Shown: positions 12,601 to 26,500 of the stretch, piece by piece
Layout: the number at the start of each line of letters is the position of its first letter
How positions within the stretch are numbered: position 1 is the stretch's first letter
Source: Lophius americanus
Lineage: Eukaryota; Chordata; Actinopteri; Lophiiformes; Lophiidae
Length of the DNA stretch: 64,000 nucleotides
NCBI GenBank assembly: GCA_037951165.1
Contig: JBBDHG010000130.1
Span: 1 to 64,000, forward strand
Reading direction: 5' to 3'
The notes under the pieces: generated by a model
Seen by the model: only the letters and a program-made list of their open reading frames with translations
What the model was told of the DNA's origin: nothing
Database searches by the model: none
Translations under genes and position numbers: made by a program

Positions 12601-13833
12601 GACCGTCACGTAGTCGTCTCCTCCACAGGTGGATCCTCCTCACCTGTGGAGGACCTTCACGTCTCACAGCAGCAGACTGAAGAACCACTTGGTCCCTCAG
12701 GTCGTACGACTAAACACACACCTGAACACACCACACACACACACACACACACACCACACACACACCTAAACACACACACGCGCACACCTGAACACACCAC
12801 ACACACACACACACCTAAACACACCACACACACACCTAAACACACACACGCGCACACCTGAACACACCACACACACACACACACCTAAACACACCACACA
12901 CACACCTAAACACACACACGCGCACACCTGAACACACCACACACACACACACACCTAAACACACCACACACACCTAAACACACACACGCGCACACCTGAA
13001 CACACCACACCACACACACGCACATACACACCTAAATATACCACACACACCTAAACACACCACACACACCTAAACACACACACGCGCACAACTGAACACA
13101 CCACACCACACACACGCACATACACACCTAAATATACCACACACACCTAAACACACCACACACACCTAAACACACACACGCGCACATCTGAACACACCAC
13201 ACCACACACACGCACATACACACCTAAATATACCACACACACCTAAACACACCACACACACCTAAACACACACACGCGCACAACTGAACACACCACACAC
13301 ACGCACATACACACCTAAATATACCACACACACACGCACACACACACCTAAACAAACCACACATTCACTTAAACACACCACACACACACACACACACACA
13401 CCTAAACACACACGCACACACACCTAAACACACACGCACACACCTGAACAAACACGCACACACCTGAACAAACATGCACACACACCTAAACACACACGCA
13501 CACACCTGAACACACCACACATCACACACACACATACACACCTAAAGATACCACACACACACGCACACACACACCTGAACACACCAAACACACCTAAACA
13601 CACCACACACACACCTGAACACACCACACACACACATAATCCAGCCATCTCTTCTCCTGACCAGGAATGTAAATCAAACGTTATTCATCACAGCTGCTCC
13701 TTCATCATTCAGCTGACGTACCCGACATGGTCTTATTGTTTTGTACCTTTCTCTCTACAACCTTTCTGTACACACATCTTATCTTACACACTGTCTTTGT
13801 TTTTAGATCCACTAAAAGTCAGGGATATCAGCG

Positions 13834-13864
<31 letters not shown>

Positions 13865-14481
13865 GTGTCCGCCACAAATTCTTCACAGATTTTCAAACTT
13901 TAAACCCACATGGACCTTCGTGCCAGGAAGAACTGGATTGAATTTGGGAAAGGTCAGTTGCGTATTTCCGGTTCTCCCAGAGGACATCTCACTCTCTGCA
14001 CATTTCACTCTCTGCACATCTCACTCTCTGCACATCTCACTCTCTTACTCCACCTTTTCCCCGCCTTGTGTTCTGGTCGATGTTGTAGACCCCTCCCTCT
14101 CTGGATCTGGTGCTCTGGGCCGGTTCCTGCGCTGCTGTGATTACAGCTTCTCTGTTGCCCTCAGGCTAACATTAGAAGACACACTTACTCCTCTTCCTCA
14201 CCCTCTGCAGCCTAAGGCAATGACTGGAGGACTTCATCCTTGCTCCCTCCTGTATCTTTGCTCACGAAACTCACTAACCCTCATCTTCATCCTCACCCTC
14301 ATCTTCATCCTCACCTTCACCCTCACCTTCATTGTCAGCCTCATCCTCATTCTAACCCTCACCCTCCATCCCAGAGTCTCAGGATGAAGATTTCTATGTC
14401 CTGACAACAGTGGCGCGTATCTCTTCCTGAGGCCTGTTTATTATTCCAGCTGGGTATCTGATGACTGCTGGGGCATATGTT

Positions 14482-14536
<55 letters not shown>

Positions 14537-17500
14537 ATATATATATATATATACACATAAATATATATATATGTGTGTTTATATATATATGTATATATAT
14601 ATATGTGTGTTTATATATAAATATAAATAAATGTAAATATATATGTGTATATATATATATGTGTATATATATATAAATATATATAAATGTAAATATATAT
14701 ATGTATATATATATAATGTTTAAAGTAAACAGCCAGACACCGGTGATTTCCCATGGCTTTCATCTGACTCTTTATCCGTCTTCATATCAGGATTAAAGTA
14801 TTCCGCCCAGAAACAGGACTTGCGTCATCAGAGGTTGAATACTTATGGTGGTGAATTACTTCGTCCGGGTCATGTCTTACTTCTTGCTGTGAGTTTATTT
14901 AAGAACCAGAGAAATAACTTAAATACTGAGGGACATTAATTATATCATCTAAAAGTCAGGGATGTTACAGAATCATCATCGGCGCCGTAGATCCGTGGCG
15001 TTAACGCAGTGACTCACAAAACTATTCCATGGATCATTTTAAATGTTACACCTTCAGGGACCTCGGTACGAGGAAGAACTGGATTGACTTTGGAAAGGAA
15101 GGTTGCTGCCATAATTTCTCCACCGTTGGTCCGATTTAGTCCAAATTTGGTGAAGTTGAAGCGACTCCAGGAGATCTACCATGTAGACACTAGTCGTTAA
15201 AATGTATACTCACTAGGGGGAGCTGTTTACCAGTGGTGTAGTAGATGTTCTACGAATACAGTCAGTAGATGTTCTACGAATACAGTCAGTAGATGTTCTA
15301 CGAATACAGTCAGTAGATGTTCTACGAATACAGTCAGTAGATGTTCTACGAATACAGTCAGTAGATGTTCTACGAATACAGTCAGTAGATGTTCTACGAA
15401 TACAGTCAGTAGATGTTCTACGAATACAGTCAGTAGATGTTCTATGAAAACAGTCAGTAGATGTTCTACGAATACAGTCAGTAGATGTTCTATGAATACA
15501 GTCAGTAGATGTTCTATGAATACAGTCAGTAGATGTTTTATGAATACAGTCAGTAGATGTTTTATGAATACAGTCAGTAGATGTTTTATGAATACAGTCA
15601 GTAGATGTTTTATGAATACAGTCAGTAGATGTTTTATGAATACAGTCAGTAGATGTTTTATGAATAGTCAGTAGATGTTCTATGAATACAGTCAGTAGAT
15701 GTTCTACGAATACAGTCAGTAGATGTTCTACGAAAACAGTCAGTAGATGTTCTACGAATACAGTCAGTAGATGTTCTACGAATACAGTCAGTAGATGTTC
15801 TACGAATACAGTCAGTAGATGTTCTACGAATACAGTCAGTAGATGTTCTACGAATACAGTCAGTAGATGTTCTATGAAAACAGTCAGTAGATGTTCTACG
15901 AATACAGTCAGTAGATGTTCTATGAATACAGTCAGTAGATGTTCTACGAATACAGTCAGTAGATGTTCTACGAAAACAGTCAGTAGATGTTCTACGAATA
16001 CAGTCAGTAGATGTTCTACGAATACAGTCAGTAGATGTTCTACGAATACAGTCAGTAGATGTTCTACGAATACAGTCAGTAGATGTTCTATGAATACAGT
16101 CAGTAGATGTTTTATGAATAGTCAGTAGATGTTCTATGAATACAGTCAGTAGATGTTCTATGAATACAGTCAGTAGATGTTTTATGAATACAGTCAGTAG
16201 ATGTTCTATGAAAACAGTCAGTAGATGTTTTATGAATACAGTCAGTAGATGATTTATGAATACAGTCAGTAGATGTTCTATGAATACAGTCAGTAGATGT
16301 TCTATGAATACAGTCAGTAGATGTTCTATGAATACAGTCAGTAGATGTTCTATGAATACAGTCAGTAGATGTTCTATGAATACAGTCAGTAGATGTTCTA
16401 TGAAAACAGTCAGTAGATGTTCTATGAATACAGTCAGTAGATGTTCTATGAATACAGTCAGTAGATGTTCTATGAAAACAGTCAGTAGATGTTCTATGAA
16501 TACAGTCAGTAGATGTCCTATGAATACAGTCAGTAGATGTTTTATGAATACAGTCAATAGATGTTCTATGAATAGTCAGTAGATGTTCTATGAATACAGT
16601 CAGTAGATGTTCTATGAATACAGTCAGTAGATGTTTTATGAATACAGTCAGTAGATGTTCTATGAAAACAGTCAGTAGATGTTTTATGAATACAGTCAGT
16701 AGATGATTTATGAATACAGTCAGTAGATGTTCTATGAATACAGTCAGTAGATGTTCTATGAATACAGTCAGTAGATGTTCTATGAATACAGTCAGGAGAT
16801 GTACTATGAATACAGTCAGGAGATGTTCTATGAAAACAGTCAGTAGATGTTCTATGAATACAGTCAGTAGATGTTCTATGAATACAGTCAGTAGATGTTC
16901 TATGAATACAGTCAGTAGATGTTCTATGAATACAGTCAGTAGATGTTCTATGAATACAGTCAGTAGATGTTCTATGAATACAGTCAGTAGATGTTCTATG
17001 AATACAGTCAGTAGATGTCCTATGAATACAGTCAGTAGATGTTTTATGAATACAGTCAATAGATGTTCTATGAAAACAGTCAGTAGATGTTCTATGAATA
17101 CAGTCAGTAGATGTTCTACGAAAACAGTCAGTAGATGTTCTATGAATTCAGTCAGTAGATGTTCTACGAATACAGTCAGTAGATGTTCTATGAATACAGT
17201 CAGTAGATGTCCTATGAATACAGTCAGTAGATGTTTTATGAATACAGTCAGTAGATGTTCTATGAAAACAGTCAGTAGATGTTTTATGAATACAGTCAGT
17301 AGATGATTTATGAATACAGTCAGTAGATGTTCTATGAATACAGTCAGTAGATGTTCTATGAATACAGTCAGTAGATGTTCTACGAATACAGTCAGTAGAT
17401 GTTCTATGAATACAGTCAGTAGATGTTTTATGATGAGAAGATGTCTTTATATTCACAAACACTGTCACACGCAGTAAATACTATGTTTACTTAACTTCCA

Positions 17501-20500
17501 ACACATTGACTAACTAAAATCTTAAGTTCTTCTTTTTGTAGATATATTCACAATAACAGCTGCTGAACAAGATGCAAATCTACTCCAAAGCATTTAATGA
17601 ACTCTCAATACTTCTAATTATGTACCAACTATTCATGGCTAACATAGTATACATATATATAATATGTATATATGTATATATATATAATATGTATATACAT
17701 ATTATATATATGAAAACATATTATATAGAACTATTATTGTATAAAAGTCTGTGGTTAATTCACCTGCATACAGTCATTAAGCTCATTCACTTTGATTGTT
17801 CATATATGATATAGATATATATGATATAGATATATATGATATAGATATATATGATATAGATATATATGATATAGATATATATGATATAGATATCTATGAT
17901 ATAGATATATATGATATAGATATATATGATATAGTCATGATATAAACCTAACACACTGCCTGGCTTAGTGGACAAGCTAGCTTAATGGAACAGAGCTCAG
18001 TTCACAGTACCTGCCCTTCCTCTCTCTCGTCTTCATCACCGTCTCTCTGTCTTTCTCCCTTTCTCCCAAAGCTCTGGTTTACTGGTTGATCTTTTTGTTT
18101 TTGTCTGCGTAACAGCAGGAAGTGAGTCAACCTTCTGCATCAGACGGATGAGTTCAGTCTAAGGCAGCAGGAAGGAGAACTGGAGAAGTTTGTCTGATGA
18201 TATCTCAGAGAGTTTAAGTGGCAGCAGGTTCTCCTGTATCTACCTGTCTCACCACACCTGTCGACGAGGGTGAAGGTCCGGATTGTTCCTGGTGAACAAA
18301 GAGTTGGAGTCAAGATCATACACTCCGCCCACATTCACACACGGTCAGAAGCACTTTGAGATTTGATCCAAATGTAAAGTGCATTATAAATTAAATGTAT
18401 TATTATTATTATTATTATTATTAAAAGTGAAGACGGTGGTACTCAAACGCTGACGTTGAACAATGTTGTAGAAGTACCTGCGTATCTCGTACACCTGCGT
18501 ATCTCGTACACCTGCGAATCTCGTACACCTGCGTATCTCGTACACCTGCGTATCTCGTACACCTGCGTATCTCGTACACCTGCGTATCTCGTACACCTGC
18601 GTATCTCGTACACCTGCGTATCTCGTACACCTGCGTATCTCGTACACCTGCGTATCTCGTACTCTTTACACTTTCCGACATAACTTCCGAACGGTTTAGT
18701 CCATGTTTTTTAAATAGGAATCACCTGAAGGAGGTGTGTCCTGTATTTTACTCTAATATATCATAATTTACTCACTAGGGGGAGCTTTTATTCATTTATT
18801 TGTTACCATGAACAGTTTTTCACAAAACTTGTCTGAAATTTGCGATAGCTTGTACAACGCAGGGGATTGGTTGCTTTTCAGGGACACACCTTCCTGTCAC
18901 AGACGACAGGGTGGGAATATTTAGACGGAATAAAAAGTCGGTGACATTATTACGAATCTTCATGTTTTTGATGATGAGATGAACTTTTTACATTTTGCAG
19001 ACAATGAAAATAAAATGGCCCGTTTTTAACATTTGCAGTTATTAATATATTTATATGCAGAAGTGGCACAAGTACAGACTTTCTCTACTGATAAAGTTGT
19101 GGAAGAAAGAAATAAAAAGTTACAATCTTGATTCTTCTTTCGTCACATTAAAGTGAGATAAGTGGAGACGCTGTGAAGTGTAGAAGTAGAAGTAGAAGTA
19201 GAAGCAGCGTCAGAAGGACGTTTCTATATTAATTTAAGCCTTTATTTCAGCTTCTATCGCTGGTATCCATAGATGGAGCAGCTTTCCAGCATTATCATGC
19301 AGAGAAGACCAGAGTGGGCTGAACAAACACTCGTCTGTTTCCTCTGGTGTTTACCACTTGTCTTATTTCCTCTGCTGTGTGTAACATTGGTGGGGGGAAA
19401 GTCAACAGATCGTTGTTTCTTTGCAGGATGTTACTTTCATTGATAGTCAGGAAAGCTGCAGTGATGCAAAATACAAAATTACTATTGAGTGGTTGGGATA
19501 TATTATGCAGGAAGTCTATGTGCAGTGCATAATAATCTCAGAGTGGTCAAAGGGAAATAATTACACGACTTAAAGTCGGCGGTGCGTCTCCAGAACTGCA
19601 GTATTGTTGGGTTTTAACGCTGGTTCTGTTAAGGCCTGCCAGAACACACAATGTGTCACAGAGCGGTTCTGGCAGAGAAAGAAAGAGCTGCACAATATTA
19701 GGCAGGAGGTTATAATGTTATGGCGGACCACTGTATGCTTCTGTTCTGTTTGGACTTCCTGCGAGTTTGATAATTGCTGACTGGGTTCTCCTGCCGTTCC
19801 TGACGTGCGCTGACGGACACACCGAGGGGAGAGTCTCAACCATCATTCAGATGTTTTTCTAATTAAGATTACCAAACCATCAAACAGTTTCATTTTAAAA
19901 AAGTCCTCCGGCGTTTCAGTAATAACTGATGATGAGGAGAAAGATGAGTTCTGCTCTGGTCTTGTTTGGGTTCCAGTGCAGGAATGTTGGTCTATGGCTG
20001 CTGTGTCTGTAACCGGAGGGTTGGTGTGACGGCCTCAGCCTCATTATATCATTTCCTGTAAATAATAAATAAGTGGAGGTTTTAATCATGTCAGGAGGAG
20101 ATGAGGGAGATAAGAAAGGGTCTCCCTGCCTGTTTCACAGAAACTCAACCTGATCTCCATGAAGAGCAGGTACCTGGTAGATCTTACTGAGGGGGTTTTA
20201 ACCAAAAGAAAGTTTACATTCCTAACGACATTCCCTTATGTGTCTGTGTGTCTGTAGCCCTGAACATCACAGAGGAGGCGGCGTCATGCCCTCTCGGGTA
20301 TTTCCCATGTGGAAACCTGACTGTGTGTCTCCCTCAGCTGATGCACTGCAATGGCGTCAACGACTGTGGGAATCAGGCTGACGAGGAGAACTGTGGTGAG
20401 TCACCGTCTCTTCCTCAACAGCAGGTAAACATTGCCCCCCCCCCCTCTCTCAACTGTTGTCTTAGAAATGGTTCACAGTTTGCGCCGGTCTTGTTGGTCA

Positions 20501-23500
20501 CAACAAGTCCCCGCCCCCAGCCCATGACGTAATCGGTTCTTGGCTCTAGACCGGCGAAGGGTTGGTGCTTGTCTGGCACCAGTTTTGAAAACCAGGATCT
20601 GGTGCTTAGGCTGTCAAAAAATAAAGAACTGGTGTCCAGTCAGGCTCTGGCTCCGGACTAGCCCTGGAACCAGCTCGGGGGAAAAAGGGTTCTACAAAGT
20701 CTCTAAAGAAGCACTCGGTGCCCCGGGTTCTTCGGGAGATTGTGAACGACCGTTATCTGCCCTGAGCAGCAGCCAGTTGTTTCCGGTTGATGACCTCGCT
20801 GAGACTGCTGAATGACGCGGCTGATGGGTCTGAAGAACTGGATGAATGGAGTGCATGATGTTTAAAGTGTGAAGTCTGAGAATGTCTCCGTGATGTCGGG
20901 TCGATGCGTCCGTCTGAAGGGATCAGCTGATATGAAGCAGATCTTTGAGACTGAGTGGAGGATGAGGACAATGGAGGTTTGAGGCGTGACTGTCAGACGC
21001 TGAGAGGTTCTTCATTATTATTATTATTATTATTATTACTGACCCGGTCAGTGTTCATATGTGTGACGCACCATCTGAACTTTAAATGACATGTCACTTA
21101 TGTTTTTGATCAATTATTCCTCGAGCAGGAAACACGTCCTACGGGACGCGGTCTGACTCTGAAGCCGCTGATGCTAAATGTGAAACGTCACTCAGACGGA
21201 GTCAGCTATCAAAGCCGATCCAACTTCTACCGCATTGATGGAGCGCTGCACCCTCTGAGCGCGATACCGGACCCGACCCAGTCTCTACCCATAATCCACA
21301 CCTGTCAGCTCGTATGGAGCAGCTATCAATCTTACAGGCTTTAAAGTCCTGACTAAACTTGAACAGTATTTCTTGTAGGAACACACGGGAAAGTCTGCAA
21401 TTAATAAAACGTTTATTTCTAGATCCAAGAAAAGTTGGATATTATGGAATCAGCATCGCCGCAAATCCTTTATGTTAATGGAACAACTCAAAAAACATGT
21501 GTACACAAAGACCTCAGTGTGAGGAACAACTGGAGTGATTTTAGGAAAGGTTGGTTGTATATTTCTAGACACTAGGGGGAGCTTTTATCTCCTAAATTGT
21601 CAGGCTTTAATTTCTCAAAAGTTGGTCCGATTGAATCCAAATAGGGTTCGCATGAATCGCCACAAGGAGATTTATCTTTTATATTTATCACTTTAGCCTG
21701 TAATAGTTCCCGTTCCTCTCACTAGGGGGCGTTCTTTAATCTAAAACACTGTTTTCAGACACAACGTCCAAACTGTTTATGAATGAGTCACATTTCATTT
21801 GAAGAGTTCGGTCAGGTGGATTGCTTGTACAACACAGGGGATTGGGGGCTTTTCGGGGACCATCCCTTGTTTTGTGGGAGGACAGCGTAGGCCGGGTTCA
21901 AAGTGTAAACGTGTTACATGAGATGGCCTGAAGGATTCAGATGTTAACTTTGATGCCGACGACACAAGCTGCTTTTTAGATGAAGTGGTGTATTTTTCTA
22001 CATGTGGGGTCATTTAAAAAAAAAAACCCAACATCCTCAGAAGGAACGTGAGCATCAGTGGGATGTGCTGAACAAACTAATCACCTAGTTGTTCCCTGTG
22101 CAGGGAACGATCATTAATCATGACTCCTCTGAGGGAACTGGTGCTTGTCATCAAACAGCTGTCAGAGGTGATGAGCTACATTTCTGGATTACACGGACTT
22201 CGGTTCTGCCTGCAGGGTTCCGTGGGCCGGCATGAAGGGTTGTGATGTGATGATTGTTTGTCTCTCACCAGAACTCACACAGGACGAGAAACTTGTGGTA
22301 AGTGTGTGACTAGAGCACATTTTTTAAATCCAAGTGATGTTTTCATGCCGAGACTCTTCATCTTGTTCCTTCATCATCGATCTGTGGCATGACTTCCGTG
22401 TAGAACGGTCCAAACCGCCATCCTTGCTTTCTCGTGGAAACAAAAAGTAACTATGAGTTGTGCGATTATGCCACGGAAGGTTTCTCCGCTGTGGCGGCTG
22501 AAGCCAACCGAGGTTCTGCAGCTGAAGGGGGTTCTTTCATAGCACCCCGTTAAAGTGTCACACGTATAAATATGTAGTATGAGAAAAATGATAATGGCAG
22601 AATTGAGGTATGATTTACGAGAAATTGACTTAAATGCTATTGAACTTTTCGCTACTACAAAAACAAAGCCAACACAGAACTTTAGAGGTTCTCAGTTCAG
22701 GAAGCCTCAAAGTTCCCCTGGATAAGTGTTCAGGGTAAATGCATCAACCTGTGCTGAAGAAAGAGCACAACATAGATTTTAAGCACATTTCATGGCCCAG
22801 ACATCAAATATAAGTCATGTAATCATATTTCTTCCTCCTCTCAGACTGACGGTCATTCCACAGAAACTAGTTGCTGTCTTAGCCTGAAGATTACAGGAAA
22901 AGGTCAGTTACTATGTCAGTGCTAGTTGATCGGGCGGCAGTAGTTCAGTGGGCGGAGCGACCGTCTCCCAGTAGGAAGAACGGAAGGTAGCCGGTTCGAG
23001 TCCCACCTGGGTCTACTTGTTGTAAGGTCTTTGAGCAAGACCCTGAAACTCTAGCTCCTGGGTGCTTCCAAGGCTCCGCCCACTGCTCCCTCAGGGAGGG
23101 GTCAAATACAGAGACATAATTTCACTATGTTGTTCTGTGTACATTTATGATCAATAAGGGATAAATTATAATTATTATTGACAAATTCTGTAGATTCCAT
23201 TAATGTGAAAATGTTTGAATGTTTCAAACAAGGAAAATTGTGGAGTGTAAAGTCTCACAGCTATTTATAGATTGTGTATCTATTGGATAATTGGAATCTC
23301 CTAGCACTTTTTGCACCCTGCACTTTTCCCGTTGGTATTTTAAGGTCTTTTTAGAGGTATTATTATATCTGACTCCACCTACAGGTACAAATAAAGTATC
23401 CTGAACCTGAAAGTGAACAGCTGGAGATAGAAGACCACCTCAGGGCTGTGAGCACAAACCTCCGACAACCCTGATCAGCAGCATGTGTGTGTGCCAAAAG

Positions 23501-26500
23501 GGTTCTTTGGAAAGAAACAAACTGATATGTGCTATTATTAGCCCCGCCCTCCTTAAACAGCGGCACACATGCAGAAACTTTGGCACAACTTAAAAAGTGG
23601 ATAATATTTAGGTCAAGGTGATGAATAACCAAATGGATCATTCTGGGTCCCTGAACTCGAAAATAGTAAAAAGGAGGCTTTGGTTCCCGACAGCGAGGGT
23701 CCCCTAAAAAGTCCCAATCCCCTGCGTTGTACAAGCAATCCTACTTCGTGACATTAAGTTCACGTTATTTTTACTAATGAAGCTCCCCCTAGTGAGTGAA
23801 GAATGAACTATTACAGTAAAAGATAATAAAAAACAGATAGATTCCTCAAGTCCATTCATATTCACTAATGGTTAAACGTTATGCCCAAAAAACAGTGTTT
23901 TTCTTTTTGTTTTTTTAAACCCCCTCTAGTGAGTAAAATATGAACTATTAGAGTAGAACACAATTTCTACATGATAGATCTCCTGGAGTTCCTTCCTGTG
24001 CACCAAATTTGGACTAAATCAGACCAACGGTTGAGAAATTATGGCCCCAAAATTGTTGGAGATAAAGCTCCCCCTAGTGTCAAAAACATCTAATATACCT
24101 TTCCAAAATTCAATCCAGTTCTTTGGATTGAATTGTTGAAGAATTTGAAGAAATTACTTCAGCTAGTAATTCTAAATTAAGTATTTTTAATAGCATTTAA
24201 CTTGCTTAAGGTTAGAGGTTTTTGTATGACTTTTTAAAATCATAAGTAAGGGTTAGCTAACCCTTACTTATGATTTTAAAAAGTCATGCCAGGCGAAGTA
24301 ATTTTTTAACCTCATCCAACAATTCTCAAGACAAAGTGTACAGTATTCATAGTATATGTAAGTTCTCCAGTGTTTCATTTAAAAGTCTAAAAGAAAGAAG
24401 AAAATAAACATATTTGTTGGGCTTAAATTATAGCTGCGGCAAAATAATCCATTAATAATTGATCAGTTGATCAAAAGAAAATTTGCTTGTTATAGATTTG
24501 AAATTTATGGCATTTTTTCTTTCTAGTTAAAATATCAAAATTCTTTAGAAAGGTCTTAAATATTAGGGTTTGCTGCAGTTTTGTGTCCTGTACTGAAAAA
24601 GTGTTTTGCTTTTGTTGGTTGAATAATGAAAGCGTTGATGAATTAATAATTAAATGCGTCCCTATTGTTTTAGTTTTTTTTATCAGCTGGGGATTATTTA
24701 TGTCTAGAGTCTCCATGATTCCTGATATCTATCTAGCTAATTTGATTCTATAGAATTCATAAATCAAAATCTTCTCAGACTTCCTCCTCAGATTGTTGTT
24801 TTGTCTAATTATGCTGAAAAGAGTCCGATGTTTTTCACCTGCTGTGGGCGGAGCCGTGGAACCTTCTCTACCTACGACCCCACAAAACTGTGTCTCGTTT
24901 AGTTTCATTTTTCTTCCCATCTGTCTGTGTCAATGCAAATGTTTCCTTTTTAGAAGAGCATTTAATAAAAGCAAGCATGATACGAGATCATAATCTGATC
25001 ACGTGAAGAAGAAAGTGAGGAGCAGCTTTAGAGACAATATCCGTTTGTTCACCAGCAGCAGTCTCGGCTCGGCTCCTTCAGTAATCACTCAATTGTTACT
25101 TAAGCCTCCGACTGATCCATAAAGATAATAATTATTAAGAGAGGAATGAACTATGGCCGACAGATTAGGGCGGAATCTGTTCACTTTTCAAAGGGAGAGG
25201 CAGAGATGTTTATTTTTGATGTTTTTAACACTTAATATGGTTTTAATCAGGAACACATTGAAGTTTCACCACCATGTAACTTATTTACCATCCACTGTCG
25301 ATTCTTACCAGATTTTTCTTGTGCTCCGCTTGCATTCCTGTCATTTTTCTGTTGTCTCCACCTTGCACTCGTTTTACACACAACATTATTGGACATAAAA
25401 GTCTGTCCTTTCCTGTCCCATATGGATATTTGTTACAACCAGGAGACAAACTTTATTTGTGAAAATTCTGCAGATTGTAGCTTGAAAAAGACGTCAGGAA
25501 GGTGCTTGAAATCCTGACAGGGAGAAAACTCTGGTCCTTTCATGTCCCTCCTACCAATCAGTGGTCTGCATTTTAACACAAAACTTCTAAGTGCTTTAAT
25601 GAATCACTAAACATCATTCTTTAAGACTTGTGCTTGGAAACATTTCAGTCATGCTTCTATTTTTAATGGAGAGCTTTTAAATCCGTGGCTCTTAGCCCTG
25701 CACTATGAATGTTGTCGCTAGGCAACTAATAGAAGTTACTATTCCTGACCCTGTGTGTCAGTCAGTCACCTATGTCCATTCAGATGGATCAAAATGAAAG
25801 CTGCTCCAGGGGGCTGTGATAAACAAGCTTCACAAGGCAAACATCTATCCACGAGCCTGACAGTGGTACATATAATAGTTACTACGTTGTTCTTCTTTCA
25901 AGAACTTTACAAACAACTAAAGAGTCATGAGATGTTGATGTCCAACCTTTGGGAAGCAATATGAACTTATGGCCTTCAAAATAAACGGCTTACATGGATG
26001 CCGTCACAACAACGTACAACAGATTCCTATGGAGTAACTCCAAGAATGGAGACCCAACGACGTTCCACTGCTAGAGGCCAGCTCTCCCATCAAAGCCTAT
26101 GCATCAACTATGGGCCAGTGCCGATGTCCTGGAGAATCCCAACAGGAAAATTCTGTGGAGACCCATGAAGGGAATGGACCAGAGAAGAAGAAGAAGCTGA
26201 ACTTGAGTGGCAGACAGCAGCTATGCCTTCCAAGACACAGGAAAAGTCCAGAACCGGCTGTTTGGGTTCCTGTGTTGAGCTTCAGTTTATTTAAACAGAT
26301 TTTAAAAAGAAGACTTTCTTTATTTGTAGATATATTATTTCTTATCCTACCTTCAGCCTTTGTGGAGGAGAGAGAAGTCATAAACACAGATGAAATATTC
26401 AAAGATGGTCACACAAAAATTGTGCGATTGTCCGTCACCGACTGACACTTCCTGCTTCCTGCACATCCCTGATGGTCAGTGAGATCTTCTGTGCTTTCGG

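Larger units (their letters stand above)
6676..20257 (+). other. rxfp1-like intron 1 (13.6 kb)
   Basis: Phase-1 GT-AG intron. It holds tandem arrays with units of 12, 22, 23, about 70-95, 24, 15 and 17 bp, several microsatellites, copies of the CACTAGGGGGAGCT-type interspersed repeat and a Tc1 3' remnant. The stretches 8970-10190, 10620-11090, 11640-12500, 17450-17640, 17945-18330 and 18930-19580 hold nothing I recognise. Exceptions are short cactgtaaaa motifs near 8168, 8318 and 9269 that recall non-autonomous fish DNA elements. I find no nested gene. Confidence 0.75.

Noticed and set aside
15658..17468. Minus-strand frames of about 300 codons with HLLTVFIE and RTSTDCI repeats
   Set aside because: A by-product of the 24-bp stop-free satellite. 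The opposite strand is open as well.
20248..20532. Single open frame running through the LDLa exon into intron 2
   Set aside because: A good donor at 20396 and a phase-matched exon 3 show the exon ends at 20395.
22975..23050. Possible tRNA gene
   Set aside because: The A/B-box-like parts belong to a SINE head. No cloverleaf can be completed, and the family recurs at 3620.
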